Assembly (NCBI RefSeq): GCF_001885095.1
Contig: NZ_LZDD01000001.1
Coordinates: forward strand, 992,001-1,056,000
Length of the DNA stretch: 64,000 nucleotides
Source: Streptococcus bovimastitidis
Lineage (GTDB): Bacteria > Bacillota > Bacilli > Lactobacillales > Streptococcaceae
Direction of reading: 5' to 3'
The notes under the pieces are model-generated. The model was not told where the DNA came from. It searched no databases and saw only the letters and a program-made list of their open reading frames with translations. Both the position numbers and the translations under genes were made by a program. This document shows, piece after piece, positions 34,745 through 43,951 of this stretch (its first letter is position 1; each line of letters begins with the position of its first letter).

Positions 34745-36817
34745 TTAAAGGCTTGTAATTTTGAAAAATGGCGCTGCTACTCCACGATTATCATCTTTAT
34801 CAGTACTTCTTTCATTCCATAAGTTTTGAATTGGATACCAGCCACAATTACCACTAGTGTATGGATCATAGACATAAGTGTAACCATTCGAATAGCCTTT
34901 TAAGACCATTTCATGACTTCCAGAAGCTACAAATTTGTTATATTGGATTGCACAAGCCACATGATGCCCAGCTTGTAAAGCTGATGTAATTGCTGATGCA
35001 TTGGTCAAATTACTATATTGATAACCAAAATTAGTAACCGCCGAAATTAATCCTTGTGCCGAAGTTCCAATAAAGGATTTATTAAACTCATTCGTTTTTG
35101 TATATAAGAAATCAGCTACTTGTGGTGGAAGAATTGTTTTTCCAGATAGGGATGAGAATATCATGGCTAAACTGGTTGGTACACAACCGGCAGCAGCTAA
35201 ATTTGAAATACCGTATTGTTTCCAACCCCAACGTGAATCTCTCTGGTTATAATATGGAGTGATAAGTGCTGCTCTTAAATTTGTTGTCCCTACTTCAATT
35301 TTTTGCACACTGCCATCTTGATAATAGACGTAAGCATGGACCGTATATTTTCCAATTAAAGATTTGTGTCGTTGCTGATTAATTCTAATGGTGGTCGCAC
35401 CACTTGACGCTGCTGCGCTTTCATACCAAGCTAAATTGCTTTGATCGGCAGTTGACCATGCAGCAACTTTTATTTTACTAATTGGCTTGCCACTTGCTCC
35501 CGCAAGAATAACAACATCAGCGACTCCTTGTTGTGGGCGCTCGTTTTGAATGAATCCTTGACTGCCTTTAGATTTTTCTACTAATTGAATTTCTAATGCT
35601 TCAATAGCTTTAGATTGACCAGTTGTTCCTGCTACATAGCGATCATAGACCCATGATTGCCATCCAATATTTTGGACGTGAGCACGATATTTTAAATCAA
35701 AGCGACTATCTAAATAACCACTTAATTTCATTTCAATGGCTTCAATGCGATTTGAGTTTGTTAAAACACCAGCCATTTGCTCACTTGAAACAAAGGTTTG
35801 CCAGCCAATATTTTGAACATGAACACGATAAGTAATATCGCCATAGGATTTGTTATTAAGACTAAGAAGGAAAGCTTGAATTTGTTTTGATTGTCCAGTA
35901 GTTCCACTAAACATACCTTCTGAGACCTTATTTTGCCAACCATTATTAATAATATTTGTCTGATAGGTTAAAGTAGGTTTAGTAAAGAGAATAAAAGCTT
36001 TACTGGTATCTAAAGTAACTGCTTGCCCCTTTTGAATCAGCTGAATTTCAAAAGCTTCCATGCGTTTGCCAAGACCTTGGCTGCCCGCACTCTCACCATT
36101 TTTTGCCCAGCTCAACCAGCCAAAATCGGCAATGTGGGTACGGTAATAAATATCATACTGAAATGCTAAGTTACCAGTTAATTGAATACGAATGGCTTCC
36201 ATTGCTTTGGACTGTCCCGTTGTCCCACTAACTTGACCTTCAGACACTGGATTTTGCCAACCGATATTTGCCACATGACTGGAGTATGTGATATTGCCAT
36301 CACTTGGATTATCGATAGTGATTGTAATGGCTTCAACAGCTTTTGATTGCCCAGTCGTACCACTGATTTGACCTTCTTGAACAGGATTCTGCCAACCAAC
36401 ATTTGAAACATGGCTAGTATAGTTTACTGTTGGTTTTGTGACAGTTGGTTTTGTGACAGTTGCTTCTGTAGAGGCTAAGCTTTTAACTGTTTTTTCACTT
36501 GGACTGACTTCTGAATTGGAGGGATTATTTTTTGTATTGCTCACCTCAGGCGTGCTAACTGACTGATTATCTACACTTGCAGTCACTGGATTTTGAGGTG
36601 TTTCTATTGTCCCCTTCGAAGCTATTGGATTTACCTTCGCTATAGAAGTTTCTACAGCTTGTGGACTATCTATTTGAGCCTGATTAATTGGAACTGGATT
36701 TGATGCAGCTTGTTCTTCTGCTGATACAGAATAAGTTTGTAGTCCAGAAAGCAGACCTAAACTAGATACACCCAGAATTACCCAAGTTTTTTTTGACTTG
36801 CGCAGTACTTTTTTCAT
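34745..36817 (-). CDS. Secreted ChW-repeat protein with C39-like peptidase domain
   Basis: The 690-residue protein has a signal peptide (cleavage near VSA33-EE), a Ser/Thr/Pro-rich spacer (about 35-130), six ChW repeats (about 133-415, with Trp142, 187, 234, 294, 339 and 386), a GBS_Bsp-like domain (about 434-515) and a papain-like C39-type domain (about 518-690) with Cys545, His635 and Asp651. There is no LPxTG motif, so it is released or held by the repeats. Substrate is unknown; peptidoglycan or host peptides are possible. A promoter lies at 36857-36885. Confidence 0.85.
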   Translation of the reverse strand: MKKVLRKSKKTWVILGVSSLGLLSGLQTYSVSAEEQAASNPVPINQAQIDSPQAVETSIAKVNPIASKGTIETPQNPVTASVDNQSVSTPEVSNTKNNPSNSEVSPSEKTVKSLASTEATVTKPTVTKPTVNYTSHVSNVGWQNPVQEGQISGTTGQSKAVEAITITIDNPSDGNITYSSHVANIGWQNPVSEGQVSGTTGQSKAMEAIRIQLTGNLAFQYDIYYRTHIADFGWLSWAKNGESAGSQGLGKRMEAFEIQLIQKGQAVTLDTSKAFILFTKPTLTYQTNIINNGWQNKVSEGMFSGTTGQSKQIQAFLLSLNNKSYGDITYRVHVQNIGWQTFVSSEQMAGVLTNSNRIEAIEMKLSGYLDSRFDLKYRAHVQNIGWQSWVYDRYVAGTTGQSKAIEALEIQLVEKSKGSQGFIQNERPQQGVADVVILAGASGKPISKIKVAAWSTADQSNLAWYESAAASSGATTIRINQQRHKSLIGKYTVHAYVYYQDGSVQKIEVGTTNLRAALITPYYNQRDSRWGWKQYGISNLAAAGCVPTSLAMIFSSLSGKTILPPQVADFLYTKTNEFNKSFIGTSAQGLISAVTNFGYQYSNLTNASAITSALQAGHHVACAIQYNKFVASGSHEMVLKGYSNGYTYVYDPYTSGNCGWYPIQNLWNERSTDKDDNRGVAAPFFKITSL
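35573..36421 (-). repeat. Six ChW repeats in the C39-like protein
   Basis: Six units of about 45 residues share Y-x-x-H-V-x-N-I-G-W-Q, then GxxSGTTGQSKAxEAIxIxL. Units 1 and 2 are nearly identical; unit 3 (HIADFGW, GSQGLGK) and unit 5 (SSEQMAGVLTNSN) are the most diverged. Confidence 0.85.
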
Positions 36818-36856
36818 TCATTCACCTCTTATTTTTCATATTATCCTATATTTCTC

Positions 36857-36885
36857 ATTATAGACTCATCTGACTGCAAAAGCAA
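36857..36885 (-). promoter_or_regulatory. Promoter of the C39-like peptidase gene
   Basis: On the minus strand, -35 TTGCTT (36880-36885) and -10 TATAAT (36857-36862) are 17 bp apart. GAGGTG precedes the ATG. Confidence 0.65.
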
Positions 36886-36969
36886 TTCAAAAAAAAAGAA
36901 GCCCCTTGGAACAGACAGCAAAATTTAGTTATAAACTAAGAATTGAGTGCTACTGAGGTCACTTCTATT

Positions 36970-37515
36970 TTATTTTAATTTATCATTTTCATAGGTATGT
37001 TGAAGTTCAAGGCCACTAAAAGCTTGCTGTCTCAGGGCCTCATAGACGATCATACAAACGGTGTTTGACACATTGAGACTTCTGACGTGTTGATCATTCA
37101 TTGGAATACGAAGCGCCTTTTCAGGATGTTGGCGCATGAATTCTTCAGGTAGTCCCTTGTCTTCTCTTCCGAATAAGTAGTAATGTCTTTGACCATCGTT
37201 AAAGTTCTGGTCAGAGTAAACCTTATCTGCAAACTTACTAATGAGGTGGAGCTGGCCATCACACTTAGCCAAAAAATCTTCCAGATTATCATAAAAGCGA
37301 ATGTCCAATTTTTCCCAATAATCTAGACCTGCTCGACGCATTTTGCGATCATCAATGGGGAAACCCATAGGTTTAATAATATGCAATGGGGCATTCGTTG
37401 CGGCACAGGTTCTTGCGATATTCCCAGTATTTTGGGGGATTTGGGGTTCAAAAAGCACGATATGGTTTTTGGAATCTATTTCTCTATATTGGTTGTGTTC
37501 AATATCAACTGTCAT
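36970..37515 (-). CDS. trmL: tRNA (cytidine34-2'-O)-methyltransferase
   Basis: The 181-residue SPOUT enzyme methylates the wobble ribose of certain tRNA-Leu. It shows [19 protein letters not shown] at the N-terminus, [10 protein letters not shown] (motif 2) and [16 protein letters not shown] (motif 3) of the TrmL/CspR family. GAGGAAAACA precedes the ATG. Transcription must pass a hairpin terminator 22 nt upstream of the start (37537-37579), so expression may be attenuated. Confidence 0.95.
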   Translation of the reverse strand: MTVDIEHNQYREIDSKNHIVLFEPQIPQNTGNIARTCAATNAPLHIIKPMGFPIDDRKMRRAGLDYWEKLDIRFYDNLEDFLAKCDGQLHLISKFADKVYSDQNFNDGQRHYYLFGREDKGLPEEFMRQHPEKALRIPMNDQHVRSLNVSNTVCMIVYEALRQQAFSGLELQHTYENDKLK

Positions 37516-37536
37516 TGTTTTCCTCTTTTACTCATC

Positions 37537-37640
37537 AAAAAACCACACTGCCCGGAGTCAAGCTCAGCAAACAATGTGGTTGGTGGTGATTCGTTAACTT
37601 AAATCATAACAGGTTTGATTTAAACCAACGAATGCTTATT
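37537..37640 (-). ncRNA. Structured, terminated leader RNA or small RNA upstream of trmL
   Basis: The minus-strand RNA begins near 37639 behind a strong promoter. A first hairpin (37589-37633) has 15 paired bases: ATTCGTT with AACGAAT and TTAAATCA with TGATTTAA, separated by a 3x3 internal loop. A second (37543-37579) pairs CCACATTG with CAGTGTGG and is followed by six U residues (37537-37542). This is a standard intrinsic terminator. It is not a T-box, FMN, TPP or other class I recognise. About 100 nt would be released, and read-through would express trmL. Confidence 0.55.
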
Positions 37641-37644
37641 TGTT

Positions 37645-37672
37645 ATTATAACACTTTGACAAGTCATGTCAA
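37645..37672 (-). promoter_or_regulatory. Strong promoter overlapped by an inverted repeat
   Basis: On the minus strand, -35 TTGACA (37667-37672) and -10 TATAAT (37645-37650) are 16 bp apart. The -35 is one arm of a perfect 6-5-6 inverted repeat, TTGACA-TGACT-TGTCAA (37656-37672), a possible operator. Confidence 0.65.
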
Positions 37673-37698
37673 TAAAAATCTCTAAAAAAATGCTGATT

Positions 37699-37941
37699 TT
37701 AGTGATTTTTATTGCGTTTCAGGCTAAAGTGGTCAGGAACAGGATCCTCTCCCCCTTCAACAAATGGGTGACAGCGTAAAATCCGAGCAGTACCCATTAA
37801 AACTCCTTTAAGTCCACGCTTTTCAATAGCTTGAATCATATAGCTCGAACAGGTTGGCCGATAGCGACATGACGGTGGAAAGATGGGGGAAATGAATTTC
37901 TGATAAAAACGCACCAAGGCGATTAAGAAAGCATTAATCAT
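37699..37941 (-). CDS. yidD: Membrane protein insertion efficiency factor YidD
   Basis: The 80-residue protein has the family pattern of an amphipathic N-terminal helix ([14 protein letters not shown]), three conserved cysteines (SCRYRPTCS and RC) and [12 protein letters not shown]. YidD assists YidC-dependent membrane insertion. It overlaps rluB by 4 bp and ends the long murI-to-yidD gene run. A yidC2 gene is 10 kb away. A loose AT-rich hairpin at 37674-37710 may end the transcript. Confidence 0.93.
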   Translation of the reverse strand: MINAFLIALVRFYQKFISPIFPPSCRYRPTCSSYMIQAIEKRGLKGVLMGTARILRCHPFVEGGEDPVPDHFSLKRNKNH

Positions 37942-38660
37942 TTATCTGTTACAGCAGCGTTGTGGAGCTGACTAACTTCTTTTTTATTAAGACGTCTTGC
38001 TTCACCTGGTCTCAAACCAGTTAAATCCAAAGTACCAAATTGCGTCCGTGATAATTTATCAACTAAGAGTCCAACTGATTCAAACATCTTCTTAACTTGG
38101 TGATTACGACCTTCATGAATTGTTAACTCAACAATCGAACGGTTTTTGTCAGCTTCTACACGGATGATATTGTAACGAGCTGGTTTTGTTTTCTTACCAT
38201 CTATGACAACACCACGTGTTAAAGGACGAAGATTCTCCTTAGTGGCAATACCTTTAACTCGAGCTAAATAGACTTTATCGATTTCATTCCGAGGGTGAAT
38301 CATTTTATCCGTAAAATCGCCATCATTTGTCAAAATCAAAAGCCCAGAAGTATCCCAGTCAAGGCGACCAACAGGGTAAATCCGTTCCTTAACTTGTGGC
38401 AATAAATCAATAACCGTTTTGCGCCCTTTATCATCGGAGACACTGGAAATAACGCCACGTGGCTTATTAAGGAGATAGTAAACCTTCTCTTCATTGTAGA
38501 TTGGGCTACCTTCGACTTCAACCTGATCACCAGATTTGATAGTTGTGGCCAAATCAGTCACAACCTGTCCATTTACTGTTACTAATCCGGCTTTAATCAG
38601 CTCTTCCGCTTTACGACGACTAGCCACACCAGCGTGGGCTATAAATTTGTTAATTCTCAT
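37938..38660 (-). CDS. rluB: 23S rRNA pseudouridine synthase RluB-like
   Basis: The 240-residue enzyme has an N-terminal S4 RNA-binding domain ([20 protein letters not shown]) and a RsuA/RluB catalytic domain with [14 protein letters not shown] (Asp catalytic). It modifies 23S rRNA near position 2605. The longer frame to 38708 overlaps scpB, but the family N-terminus is the ATG at 38660 with AAGAGAAAAA upstream. It overlaps yidD. Confidence 0.94.
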   Translation of the reverse strand: MRINKFIAHAGVASRRKAEELIKAGLVTVNGQVVTDLATTIKSGDQVEVEGSPIYNEEKVYYLLNKPRGVISSVSDDKGRKTVIDLLPQVKERIYPVGRLDWDTSGLLILTNDGDFTDKMIHPRNEIDKVYLARVKGIATKENLRPLTRGVVIDGKKTKPARYNIIRVEADKNRSIVELTIHEGRNHQVKKMFESVGLLVDKLSRTQFGTLDLTGLRPGEARRLNKKEVSQLHNAAVTDK

Positions 38661-38700
38661 TTTTTCTCTTTTCTTTTTGGGGAATACCAGAGGTTCTAAC

Positions 38701-39252
38701 TTAATCATTATTATGAAACAAGGCTGTTTCCTGATCTTCGATTTCTAGATTAGACACGTCTAATAATTCATCTAAGTGATTAATCCCCATGTAGTCTAGG
38801 AAATAATCAGTGGTTGCATATAAATTAGGACGACCGATAACCTCTTTTTTGCCGGTTTCCTTAACCAATTCAAAAGCAATTAATTTACTAAGTGCCCCAC
38901 TTGAGTTGACACCTCTAATATCGTCAATTTCAAGCCTAGTAATAGGCTGTTTATAAGCGATAATTGAAAGGACTTCTAAACTTGCTCTGGATAAACTTTG
39001 GTTAATAGGAGCATTAGCAAACGTCCGTAATAATTCTGCATAAGCATCTTTTGTAACCAACTTAAAGGTCTGAGAAGACTCAATCAAACAAAGGGCTGAA
39101 TCCTGATCATTTTCATATTTTTCCTTTAATTTGTCAACTTGTTGTTGCAGGGCTGTGGGTGATAAATTGGTTAGGTTTGCCAGTTGTCGTAAACTGAGAC
39201 CTTCCTCACCAGCAACAAAAAGCAATGCTTCAATTTGTGGTAAATAAGTCAT
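38701..39252 (-). CDS. scpB: Segregation and condensation protein B
   Basis: The 183-residue winged-helix protein bridges ScpA and the Smc chromosome-organising complex. Family features include [18 protein letters not shown] at the start and the [19 protein letters not shown] core near residue 90. Its start codon overlaps the scpA stop by one base. Confidence 0.95.
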   Translation of the reverse strand: MTYLPQIEALLFVAGEEGLSLRQLANLTNLSPTALQQQVDKLKEKYENDQDSALCLIESSQTFKLVTKDAYAELLRTFANAPINQSLSRASLEVLSIIAYKQPITRLEIDDIRGVNSSGALSKLIAFELVKETGKKEVIGRPNLYATTDYFLDYMGINHLDELLDVSNLEIEDQETALFHNND

Positions 39253-39956
39253 TACATTTCCTTTGTTAATATAATATCAGCAAAATTTTCACTTTGATAT
39301 ACTCTTGCTACTTGCACCTTAATTAATTCTAAAGTTGCTAAAAATAAGGTAATGACCTCATTTAAGCTAGTACATTCTTGAAAAACTTCTGTCAATAAGA
39401 CTTCTTTTTTAGAAGTTAATTTACCTTCCAAGTGTTGCATCATATCTTCAATTCGAAAATCTTCCCGTTCAATAACCGTATGATTTTGCTTGAATTCTTC
39501 CTGCTTAACAGTCATGATTTTTGAGAAGGCTAAAAAGAGGTCGGTGACATTTTTATCTTCTTTTAAAACTGTATCTTCAAAAATGAGTTCTAACTTTGGT
39601 TTTGAGTAGTAAAGTGCTCTATGGTCATGTTGCTTACCTAAAGCTTTACTAAGCTCTTTAAAACGACTGTATTCTTCAATTTTTGATAAGAGGTCAATTT
39701 CAGGATCATCTTCATCCGGCTCTGCCTCAACAATTTTGGGAAGGAGACGACGACTTTTTATCAACATGAGCTGACTAGCCATAACCATATATTCACCCGC
39801 AAGCTCAAGTTTCATTGCTTGTAAAGTTTCAATATAGGCAAGATATTGCTCAATCACTTCAACTATTGGCACTTGATAAATATCCATCTGATATTTTGAA
39901 ACCAAGTGAAGTAATAAATCCAGAGGTCCTTCAAAATCTTTTAACTTTATATCCAT
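39252..39956 (-). CDS. scpA: Segregation and condensation protein A
   Basis: The 234-residue kleisin begins [29 protein letters not shown], the ScpA hallmark, and ends with the Smc-binding winged helix (about 170-232). It closes the Smc ring with ScpB. It overlaps the upstream xerD-like stop and the downstream scpB start by one base each. Confidence 0.95.
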   Translation of the reverse strand: MDIKLKDFEGPLDLLLHLVSKYQMDIYQVPIVEVIEQYLAYIETLQAMKLELAGEYMVMASQLMLIKSRRLLPKIVEAEPDEDDPEIDLLSKIEEYSRFKELSKALGKQHDHRALYYSKPKLELIFEDTVLKEDKNVTDLFLAFSKIMTVKQEEFKQNHTVIEREDFRIEDMMQHLEGKLTSKKEVLLTEVFQECTSLNEVITLFLATLELIKVQVARVYQSENFADIILTKEM

Positions 39957-40702
39957 TAGTCTTTAAAATACTTTTCTAGTGTTACAGGACTCTTCAATCC
40001 TAATTGCTGGCTAATCGCCAGAATTGATTTCCCTTTTGATTTTTCCTTCATAATGAAATGCCTTCTTAAATCTTGGGCTGTCACTTCTTCTAATTCTAGA
40101 CTTTTTAAGAAGGCTTTTAGCTCCTTATAAAACCATTGCCGTGAAAAAGTCTTCCCCTGATGATCAAACAAATAAACTTGCTTCTGATTAACAAAAATTT
40201 CCATTAATGGTAGTAATTTTTGGGGAATTTCTAAAACCCTTTGTTGTCCATTTGTTTCAATTTTTACCATCTGCAAGGCTAACAGGCAATTTTCAACCTT
40301 TAAGTTTGCTATTTCATTGGGAAGTAAGCCTAACTCAAGAATTAATAAGGCAATCAATTGACCCCTTTTCTGTCCAGATTCCTGCAAGAAATCGACTGAC
40401 TTAATTGTATCAGTGAGCTCAGGTTTTGGCTTATCTTGTCTAACTTTCTCATCAATATGAAAATAATCTTTTAGGTAAGAGATCTGATACAGAAAATAGA
40501 GAAATTGATTAACCGTTGAGAACTTTCGTCTTCTAGCAGCATCACTTAGTCCAGAAACCTCAAATTGATAGCGTCTCATTTTCTCCGAACTCATTTTCTC
40601 GTTAACAATATCAACAAATTGCAACAAATCATAGCGGTAGGCTGATTTGCTTGCTTTTGAAAGTTCTTTTGTAGCTAGAAATGTTTCAATTAAATCAATC
40701 AT
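39956..40702 (-). CDS. XerD-like protein without recombinase active site
   Basis: The 248-residue protein has the tyrosine recombinase layout: an N-terminal SAM-like domain and a C-terminal catalytic-fold domain. Key residues are lost: the first Arg becomes Leu (LGLLPNE), the Lys is absent (ETNGQQR) and both His are lost ([16 protein letters not shown]). Only one Arg and the Tyr (LEKYFKD) remain. Such XerD-like proteins are common in streptococci, where XerS does dif recombination, and this one is linked to scpA. The ATG at 40702 matches the family; a longer frame to 40738 overlaps cbpB. Confidence 0.88.
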   Translation of the reverse strand: MIDLIETFLATKELSKASKSAYRYDLLQFVDIVNEKMSSEKMRRYQFEVSGLSDAARRRKFSTVNQFLYFLYQISYLKDYFHIDEKVRQDKPKPELTDTIKSVDFLQESGQKRGQLIALLILELGLLPNEIANLKVENCLLALQMVKIETNGQQRVLEIPQKLLPLMEIFVNQKQVYLFDHQGKTFSRQWFYKELKAFLKSLELEEVTAQDLRRHFIMKEKSKGKSILAISQQLGLKSPVTLEKYFKD

Positions 40703-41162
40703 GTTTTTTCTCGATGCTATAATCGTCGGTAAAATCATGAAGAAGGCTATTTAATGCTTTGAGAATTGATTTTCGAGTGATGATACCAACAAATAAGTTT
40801 TTATCATTAACTACAGGTAAAAAAGGATAATCAACTAACTTATGCATGATGTGTGTAAGACTTGAGGTCATTGGAATGGCTTCAATTTTTGTATTAACCA
40901 TTTCACCGATGTCTGTCTGATTTAATTCCCAATCCGTCAATTGATTCTTAACTTGATAATTTAAAATATCAGAAATACTAATCGTTCCTCTATACTGGCG
41001 GTCCTTTGTCAATACAGGAACGCGGGAAAAACCATTATTTACTAATAAAAGCATGACATGATCAGAATTATGAGTATCAATAAAAATCGCTAAATCGTCT
41101 GCAGGAATTAAGTAGTTAACTAAATGTTGTAAAATAAAATCTTCAAATTCTTTTGCGATCAT
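40695..41162 (-). CDS. cbpB: CBS-domain protein, CbpB/DarB-like
   Basis: The 155-residue protein consists of two CBS repeats (about 18-75 and 85-145). It resembles CbpB/DarB, which binds cyclic di-AMP and in its free form activates the (p)ppGpp synthetase. The name is by resemblance and neighbourhood; ligand binding is not shown. It overlaps the phosphoesterase gene by 4 bp and the xerD-like gene by 8 bp. Confidence 0.78.
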   Translation of the reverse strand: MIAKEFEDFILQHLVNYLIPADDLAIFIDTHNSDHVMLLLVNNGFSRVPVLTKDRQYRGTISISDILNYQVKNQLTDWELNQTDIGEMVNTKIEAIPMTSSLTHIMHKLVDYPFLPVVNDKNLFVGIITRKSILKALNSLLHDFTDDYSIEKKHD

Positions 41163-41680
41163 CGTTTAAATTCCTTAGACAAAGATGGGTATAGTTGATG
41201 CTCCCGATTATAGAAAGTGATTGAAAATCGATTATCATCAATCACAATTTTAGCATAGAGTTTCTCATCTACTTCACCCCTTGGTAGTAAGAGACTTCCA
41301 GGATTAACAAAGAGTGTTTTTCCCATTTGCCAAACTGCTGGTCTATGAAGGTGCCCATAGAGACAGATATCAGCATGAGCTTCTTGGGCAAAATAATCCA
41401 ATTTATCCCAGGTAAAATTGATTTGATAATGATGGCCATGTGTTTGAGCGATAGTTAGGTCATCTAGTCGAATGATATTATCTTGTGGATAGTCTTTATC
41501 ATAATCACAATTTCCGCCAACAACATAAATACCTTGCCAGAGGGAATCCGAACTTTTGAGTTCAGAGTCTCCATTGTGAAAAATGGCATCCACTTTACCA
41601 AGATAGTGATTTTTAACAGATTCTACAATGTCACGGTCACCATGAGAGTCACTCATTACAATTATCGTTTTGCTTGCCAT
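41159..41680 (-). CDS. YfcE/MJ0936-type metallophosphoesterase
   Basis: The 173-residue enzyme shows all calcineurin-like metal motifs: SDSHGD, HNGDSE, GGNCD, THGHHY and GHLHRP. YfcE proteins hydrolyse phosphodiester bonds, but the natural substrate is unknown. It overlaps rdgB by 19 bp and cbpB by 4 bp in the murI-to-yidD operon. Confidence 0.92.
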   Translation of the reverse strand: MASKTIIVMSDSHGDRDIVESVKNHYLGKVDAIFHNGDSELKSSDSLWQGIYVVGGNCDYDKDYPQDNIIRLDDLTIAQTHGHHYQINFTWDKLDYFAQEAHADICLYGHLHRPAVWQMGKTLFVNPGSLLLPRGEVDEKLYAKIVIDDNRFSITFYNREHQLYPSLSKEFKR

Positions 41681-42654
41681 GATGGAAATTCCTCCACTAA
41701 CTTTTTAAAGGCTAAACCACGGTGAGAAATGCTATTCTTTTCTTCCGCACTTAACTCTGCAGAGTGTTTACCTGTTTCACCAACAATAAAGAGCGGATCA
41801 TAGCCAAAACCATTCTCCCCCTTAGGTTGGAATGCAATGTAGCCAGGCCAGTCGGCTTCGACTACTAAACTTTCTTTTCCTGGTGCAGCTACAACTAAAG
41901 TTGTATGAAACTGTGCCGAACGGTCTTTTTGATCAAAAACCATGGCTAATTCATGCAATAATTTGGCATTATTTGCCTCATCAGTTGCTTCAGGTCCAGA
42001 AAAACGAGCTGACCAGACACCTGGCATGCCACCTAAGATATCAACTTTCAATCCTGAGTCATCGGCGATTACCATTTTTCCAGTTAATTCTGAAATGGTT
42101 TCGGCTTTCAACCTGGCATTTTCTTCAAATGTAACTCCAGTTTCGTCTACTTCCGGTAATTCAGGATGATCATTTAAGTCTTCCACTTCATAGCCCAGTT
42201 GACCAAACATTTTACGGAATTCTTCTGTCTTTCCTTTATTATGTGTTGCTATTAAGATTTTTTTCTCCATAGCAAGAGTGTCCATATTGAAGAAAGCTTT
42301 TAAGGGAAGTCCTTCTTCAGGCATGAGCACCTCTAAAACCTGCTGGTTTTCACAAATGAGAAGGGCACCTTGATGTTCAAGAACTTCAAGATGTCGCCCT
42401 ATTTCTTGATTAATCATCTCTAAGACAAATTGAACTAAAGCAAAATCTGAAGATTTTTTGATAACTGTAATCGTGTATCCATAATTTTCCCAGTCTTCTT
42501 CAATATCATTTGTGTTCAGAGGCGCCAGCTTAAGATTTAATAGGTTAAAGCGATCACCAATAATATCATCTATGGCAATGATGGTGTTATAGCCCTGCCA
42601 TTTCCCAATAAACCAGTTCTCTTTATCTTTGTATTCGTAAATTTTTTCTGTCAT
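41662..42654 (-). CDS. rdgB: RdgB/HAM1-family nucleotide pyrophosphatase with N-terminal extension
   Basis: The C-terminal part (about 132-330) is the house-cleaning NTPase that removes XTP, ITP and dITP, with the [11 protein letters not shown] start, DDSGLKVD and GFGYDPLF motifs. The first 130 residues are an extra domain seen in streptococcal proteins, with [23 protein letters not shown] near residue 50, whose role is unknown. The product is 330 residues, against about 200 for ordinary RdgB. It overlaps murI by 4 bp. Confidence 0.92.
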   Translation of the reverse strand: MTEKIYEYKDKENWFIGKWQGYNTIIAIDDIIGDRFNLLNLKLAPLNTNDIEEDWENYGYTITVIKKSSDFALVQFVLEMINQEIGRHLEVLEHQGALLICENQQVLEVLMPEEGLPLKAFFNMDTLAMEKKILIATHNKGKTEEFRKMFGQLGYEVEDLNDHPELPEVDETGVTFEENARLKAETISELTGKMVIADDSGLKVDILGGMPGVWSARFSGPEATDEANNAKLLHELAMVFDQKDRSAQFHTTLVVAAPGKESLVVEADWPGYIAFQPKGENGFGYDPLFIVGETGKHSAELSAEEKNSISHRGLAFKKLVEEFPSWQAKR

Positions 42655-43445
42655 AAGCTTATGTGCTCCACATGTATTTCTTCATTTAACCAAGAATTAG
42701 CAATGATTTGAAAACTATCAATCCCTGCTGTTGTGTAATAAGTATGGTCTAAGTCACGTTCTGTCCGACTGGCATTAATTTGAAAGTAATTTAAGAGGAC
42801 CGAGATATCACGAACGCACTCAGCACCACTATCAATTAGAGTCACTTCTGGTCCCATTACATTTTGAATTATTGGGCGTAATAAGGGATAGTGGGTACAG
42901 CCTAAAACTAAGGTATCAACTTTTCCAACTAATGGTGCTAATGTCTCGTAGACAATCTTTTTAGCGACACTTGAACCTGTCTCATTGGATTCAACAATTG
43001 GAACAAATTTGGGACAAGCCAAACTTTGAACGGCAACTTGTGGCGCTAAGAGTTGAATTTTTTGCCGGTAAATATCTGAATTAACCGTCATTGGTGTGCC
43101 AATGATTCCTACTTTACCGTTTCTTGTTGCTTTAATAGCAGCGCTAGAACCAGGAAGAATCACCCCTAAAACAGGTATGTCTAAGGCTTCTTTGACTTCT
43201 TCCCAGGCAACAGCTGTCGCTGTATTACAAGCAAAGACAATCATCTTAACATTTTTAGTCAGTAAGAAATTAACTAATTCCCATGTGTATTCTCTAATTT
43301 GCTCTGCCGGTCTTGGACCATAAGGAGCCCGAGCAGAATCACCTACATAAACAATTTGCTCAAAGGGCAATTGCCGTCTTAACTCTCGGACAACTGTTAA
43401 ACCACCAACCCCAGAATCCAGAAAACCTATCGGTCTATTATCCAT
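42651..43445 (-). CDS. murI: Glutamate racemase
   Basis: The 264-residue enzyme supplies D-glutamate for peptidoglycan. The two catalytic cysteines are in VFACNTATA and LGCTHYPLL, and [11 protein letters not shown] at the N-terminus is the family signature. GGAAG precedes the ATG. It is the first gene of the run murI-rdgB-phosphoesterase-cbpB-xerD-scpA-scpB-rluB-yidD. Confidence 0.96.
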   Translation of the reverse strand: MDNRPIGFLDSGVGGLTVVRELRRQLPFEQIVYVGDSARAPYGPRPAEQIREYTWELVNFLLTKNVKMIVFACNTATAVAWEEVKEALDIPVLGVILPGSSAAIKATRNGKVGIIGTPMTVNSDIYRQKIQLLAPQVAVQSLACPKFVPIVESNETGSSVAKKIVYETLAPLVGKVDTLVLGCTHYPLLRPIIQNVMGPEVTLIDSGAECVRDISVLLNYFQINASRTERDLDHTYYTTAGIDSFQIIANSWLNEEIHVEHISL

Positions 43446-43470
43446 TTTTACTACTTCCTAATTGACACGA

Positions 43471-43508
43471 AAAAAACTCAGCCGCAAGTCGCCAACTGAG
43501 CTTTTTTT
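43471..43508. terminator. Terminator between yneF and murI
   Basis: Arms CTCAG (43477-43481) and CTGAG (43496-43500) close a partly paired loop with A- and T-runs on both sides. It can end yneF on the minus strand. Confidence 0.75.
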
Positions 43509-43618
43509 CCAACTCTGAACAGTTGACACTACCTCTCGAAAATAAAAAGTTTACAAGCGTCTGATTGCAATGACTGTTCACAAGGTCATAAGTAATTGTA
43601 GAACAACTCAAATGACAA

Positions 43619-43858
43619 TTATTTTCCTTTAGCTGTAGCAGCCTTAGATTGTTTAACGATATTACGGTAGGTTTGTTGGATTTTTGCTTCGCTTGGTTTT
43701 TGGCCCATTTGGCTCATCATTTCTCGGATAGCTTCAGGTGTTAAACGTGGATGCTCACCCAATTCTTTTTCAATTTGTTTACGGGCAATATACATACCAC
43801 CAAATAAACCACCTGCAAGTGCGACAATTATTAATAAAATCCATAAAGTTGTTGACAT
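43619..43858 (-). CDS. YneF family small membrane protein (UPF0154)
   Basis: The 79-residue protein has one N-terminal helix (about 3-25) followed by a basic cytoplasmic part with [22 protein letters not shown], the UPF0154 signature. Function is unknown. It has its own extended -10 TGGTATAAT and a terminator, so it is monocistronic. Confidence 0.9.
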   Translation of the reverse strand: MSTTLWILLIIVALAGGLFGGMYIARKQIEKELGEHPRLTPEAIREMMSQMGQKPSEAKIQQTYRNIVKQSKAATAKGK

Positions 43859-43951
43859 TTTCTTTGAATTCTCCTAGTTTTTTATTCCACTCATTATACC
43901 AAAATTATTGCTTTTATACAAATGACATTTGCTCTTTGGACTAGAAGGATT

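Noticed and set aside
37571..37640. T-box leader before trmL
   Set aside because: No T-box sequence (TGGNACCGCG-like) or specifier stem is present; the GGTGGTGATT seen is on the opposite strand.
43516..43577. GAACAGT/ACTGTTC inverted repeat upstream of murI
   Set aside because: The arms are short and about 50 bp apart with no supporting structure; likely chance.
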